Below are positions 5,211-5,306 of a stretch of 5,306 nt of DNA, piece after piece (position 1 is the stretch's first letter; each line of letters opens with the position of its first letter). The position numbers and the translations under genes were made by a program. The notes below the pieces were generated by a model that was given only the letters and a program-made list of their open reading frames with translations, was not told where the DNA came from and did no database searches. Source of the DNA: Planctomycetota bacterium (GTDB lineage Bacteria; Planctomycetota; PLA2; JAEUHO01); the NCBI GenBank assembly GCA_024639415.1, contig JAHEIK010000301.1, forward strand, positions 1-5,306, read 5' to 3'.

Positions 5211-5306
5211 GTGAGAACGCCCAGAGCCTTACTCCTCGCGGTGCTCCTGGCTCTGTCCAGTTGTGCGCACTCCGGGCACGTACGGAAGGGTCCCGCACGA
5301 GGGTCG
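5211..5306 (+). CDS. Lipoprotein N-terminus, partial (runs off right edge)
   Basis: The first 32 codons of a gene cut by the window end, read from GTG. The translation starts MRTPRALLLAVLLALSSC, then AHSG and a basic stretch. This is a textbook type II signal peptide: Arg2 and Arg5 in the n-region, a hydrophobic core at about residues 6-15, and lipobox LSSC with the lipidated cysteine at residue 18. The mature protein would be tethered to a membrane by lipid at that cysteine. His at +2 after AHSG gives no clear sorting signal. GGAG sits 7 nt upstream of the GTG. The mature domain lies outside the window, so its function cannot be given. It follows the propeller gene in the same direction after 232 nt, with the TGGCCA element between them. 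Confidence 0.75.
   Translation, partial: MRTPRALLLAVLLALSSCAHSGHVRKGPARGS

Overview
The window is high-GC bacterial DNA with one tRNA gene, four complete protein genes and the start of a fifth. The gene at the right edge starts with a lipoprotein signal peptide, and three other proteins carry an N-terminal membrane segment. Together with a formylglycine-generating-enzyme-like (FGE-like) domain and a long PD40-type propeller, this suggests an envelope-rich Gram-negative lineage such as Planctomycetota or Myxococcota. That placement is an inference from protein style; no phylogenetic marker is present.

Layout, left to right. Positions 1-237 hold no gene I can support, but they contain a strong GC-rich hairpin (184-209) just before a small four-cysteine protein (238-444, +). 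Convergent to it, on the minus strand, is a two-gene unit. Its first gene (2878-1331) encodes a zinc ribbon, one membrane helix and an FGE-sulfatase/SUMF1-like domain with a long insertion. Its second gene (1324-467), only 6 nt downstream, encodes a membrane-anchored, alanine-rich helical protein. The 81-nt gap between the first gene and tRNA-Thr(CGT) (2960-3034, +) holds promoter-like elements for both directions.

Positions 3035-3262 are intergenic, with short periodic repeats. A secreted or membrane-anchored propeller protein with DG-rich repeats follows (3263-4978, +). A second intergenic stretch (4979-5210) contains a hairpin and a second copy of the TGGCCA repeat element, and then the N-terminus of a lipoprotein (5211 onward, +).

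Functionally, the minus-strand pair probably works together at the inner membrane: positive-inside reasoning puts the zinc ribbon in the cytoplasm and the FGE-like domain in the periplasm. The propeller and lipoprotein genes share direction, predicted envelope location and a similar TGGCCA hairpin element upstream. I found no transposase, CRISPR array, phage gene or recognisable defence system. The most interesting unexplained items are the paired TGGCCA elements, the architecture of the FGE-like protein and the four-cysteine miniprotein.
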